A stretch of 64,000 nt of DNA from an uncultured Oscillospiraceae bacterium (lineage in GTDB: Bacteria; Bacillota; Clostridia; Oscillospirales; Oscillospiraceae), in NCBI GenBank assembly GCA_905233385.1, contig CAJOEH010000003.1, forward strand, positions 24,809-88,808. The letters are read 5' to 3'. Under the pieces are notes generated by a model. It was given only the letters and a program-made list of their open reading frames with translations. It was not told the DNA's origin and did no database searches. Shown here piece after piece: positions 63,741 through 64,000 of this stretch. Position 1 is the stretch's first letter. The number at the start of each line of letters is the position of its first letter. The position numbers and the translations under genes are program-made.

Positions 63741-64000
63741 CGTGACTCTTCGGATTTCCCTGCGTCCCGCAGGGCGGCCTTCGGTCGTCGCCGCTCTGCG
63801 GCGGAAATCCTCGTGTTCGAACCATTGTTCTCGTCGGACGGCCAGGAGGGCCAAAACGCGGAGAAGGGCTTTGCCCTTCCATTCAGCACGGAACAGTTTT
63901 TGATCGGCCGGAATACTCCGGCGGCAGAGCCGCCTCCGTGACTCTTCGGATTTCCCTGCGTCCCGCAGGGCGGCCTTCGGTCGCCGCCGCTTTGCGGCGG
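63709..64000. repeat. 96-bp direct repeat (two copies, 196-bp period), second copy reaches window end
   Basis: CGGCCGGAATACTCCGGCGGCAGAGCCGCCTCCGTGACTCTTCGGATTTCCCTGCGTCCCGCAGGGCGGCCTTCGGTCG at 63709 and 63905; two mismatches over 96 nt. Confidence 0.9.

Noticed and set aside
63800-63845. Possible tRNA remnant (TTCGAACC within CCTCGTGTTCGAACCATTG)
   Set aside because: No T-stem complementarity and no acceptor or anticodon arms; only the T-loop-like octamer matches.
63172-63941. ORFs of 243-370 aa across the ppa upstream repeat array
   Set aside because: Translations are repetitive (HIISEAASLPQAASFARQGKH...) because the DNA is tandem hairpin repeats; multiple frames are open in the same way.
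63340-64000. CRISPR array
   Set aside because: Repeats are contiguous palindromic composites with no unique 30-40 bp spacers of regular length and no cas genes in the window.

Overview
High-GC, endospore-forming Firmicute (Clostridia/Oscillospirales-like) chromosome segment, dominated by core genes. By position: the end of a glycogen locus (glgC partial, glgB); mgtE behind a structured leader; a YitT-type membrane protein; a small NHLP/Nif11-like protein next to a DUF1508 protein; azlCD; a five-gene tRNA cluster (Cys, Gly, Phe, Asp, Val); hslO; a dcw division/cell-wall cluster (mraZ-rsmH-ftsL-PBP-murE-murF-mraY-ftsW-murG-murA-ftsQ-ftsZ, no murD seen); two tandem molybdenum-hydroxylase modules (xdhA/xdhC/xdhB, then ygfM-like/xdhD); rpoB-rpoC; tRNA-Leu; housekeeping genes (mntP, rsmE, pssA, lipid kinase, NUDIX, two uracil-DNA-glycosylase-superfamily enzymes, aminopeptidase); two SLH-domain surface proteins, one 1466 aa; dacF-like; comEA; a two-component system; the spoIIAA-spoIIAB-sigF operon; and ppa. 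No phage, CRISPR, IS or defence locus was recognised. The most interesting unexplained signal is intergenic: several arrays and cassettes made of short hairpins whose stems vary but stay self-complementary while loops and spacers stay constant. They include an ATTTCAC-spaced array at 7.05 kb, a multi-hairpin insert bracketed by a 22-bp duplication of the tRNA-Phe 3' end at 7.4 kb, TGTCATT..palindrome..AATCTGT elements at 24.2, 31.6-32.0 and 49.8-50.3 kb (with an 88-bp tandem), a 143-bp multi-hairpin element with 17-bp terminal inverted repeats at 50.05 kb, and arrays at 62.5 and 63.3-64.0 kb. All calls were made by eye from the sequence and supplied ORF translations; no database search or folding program was run.
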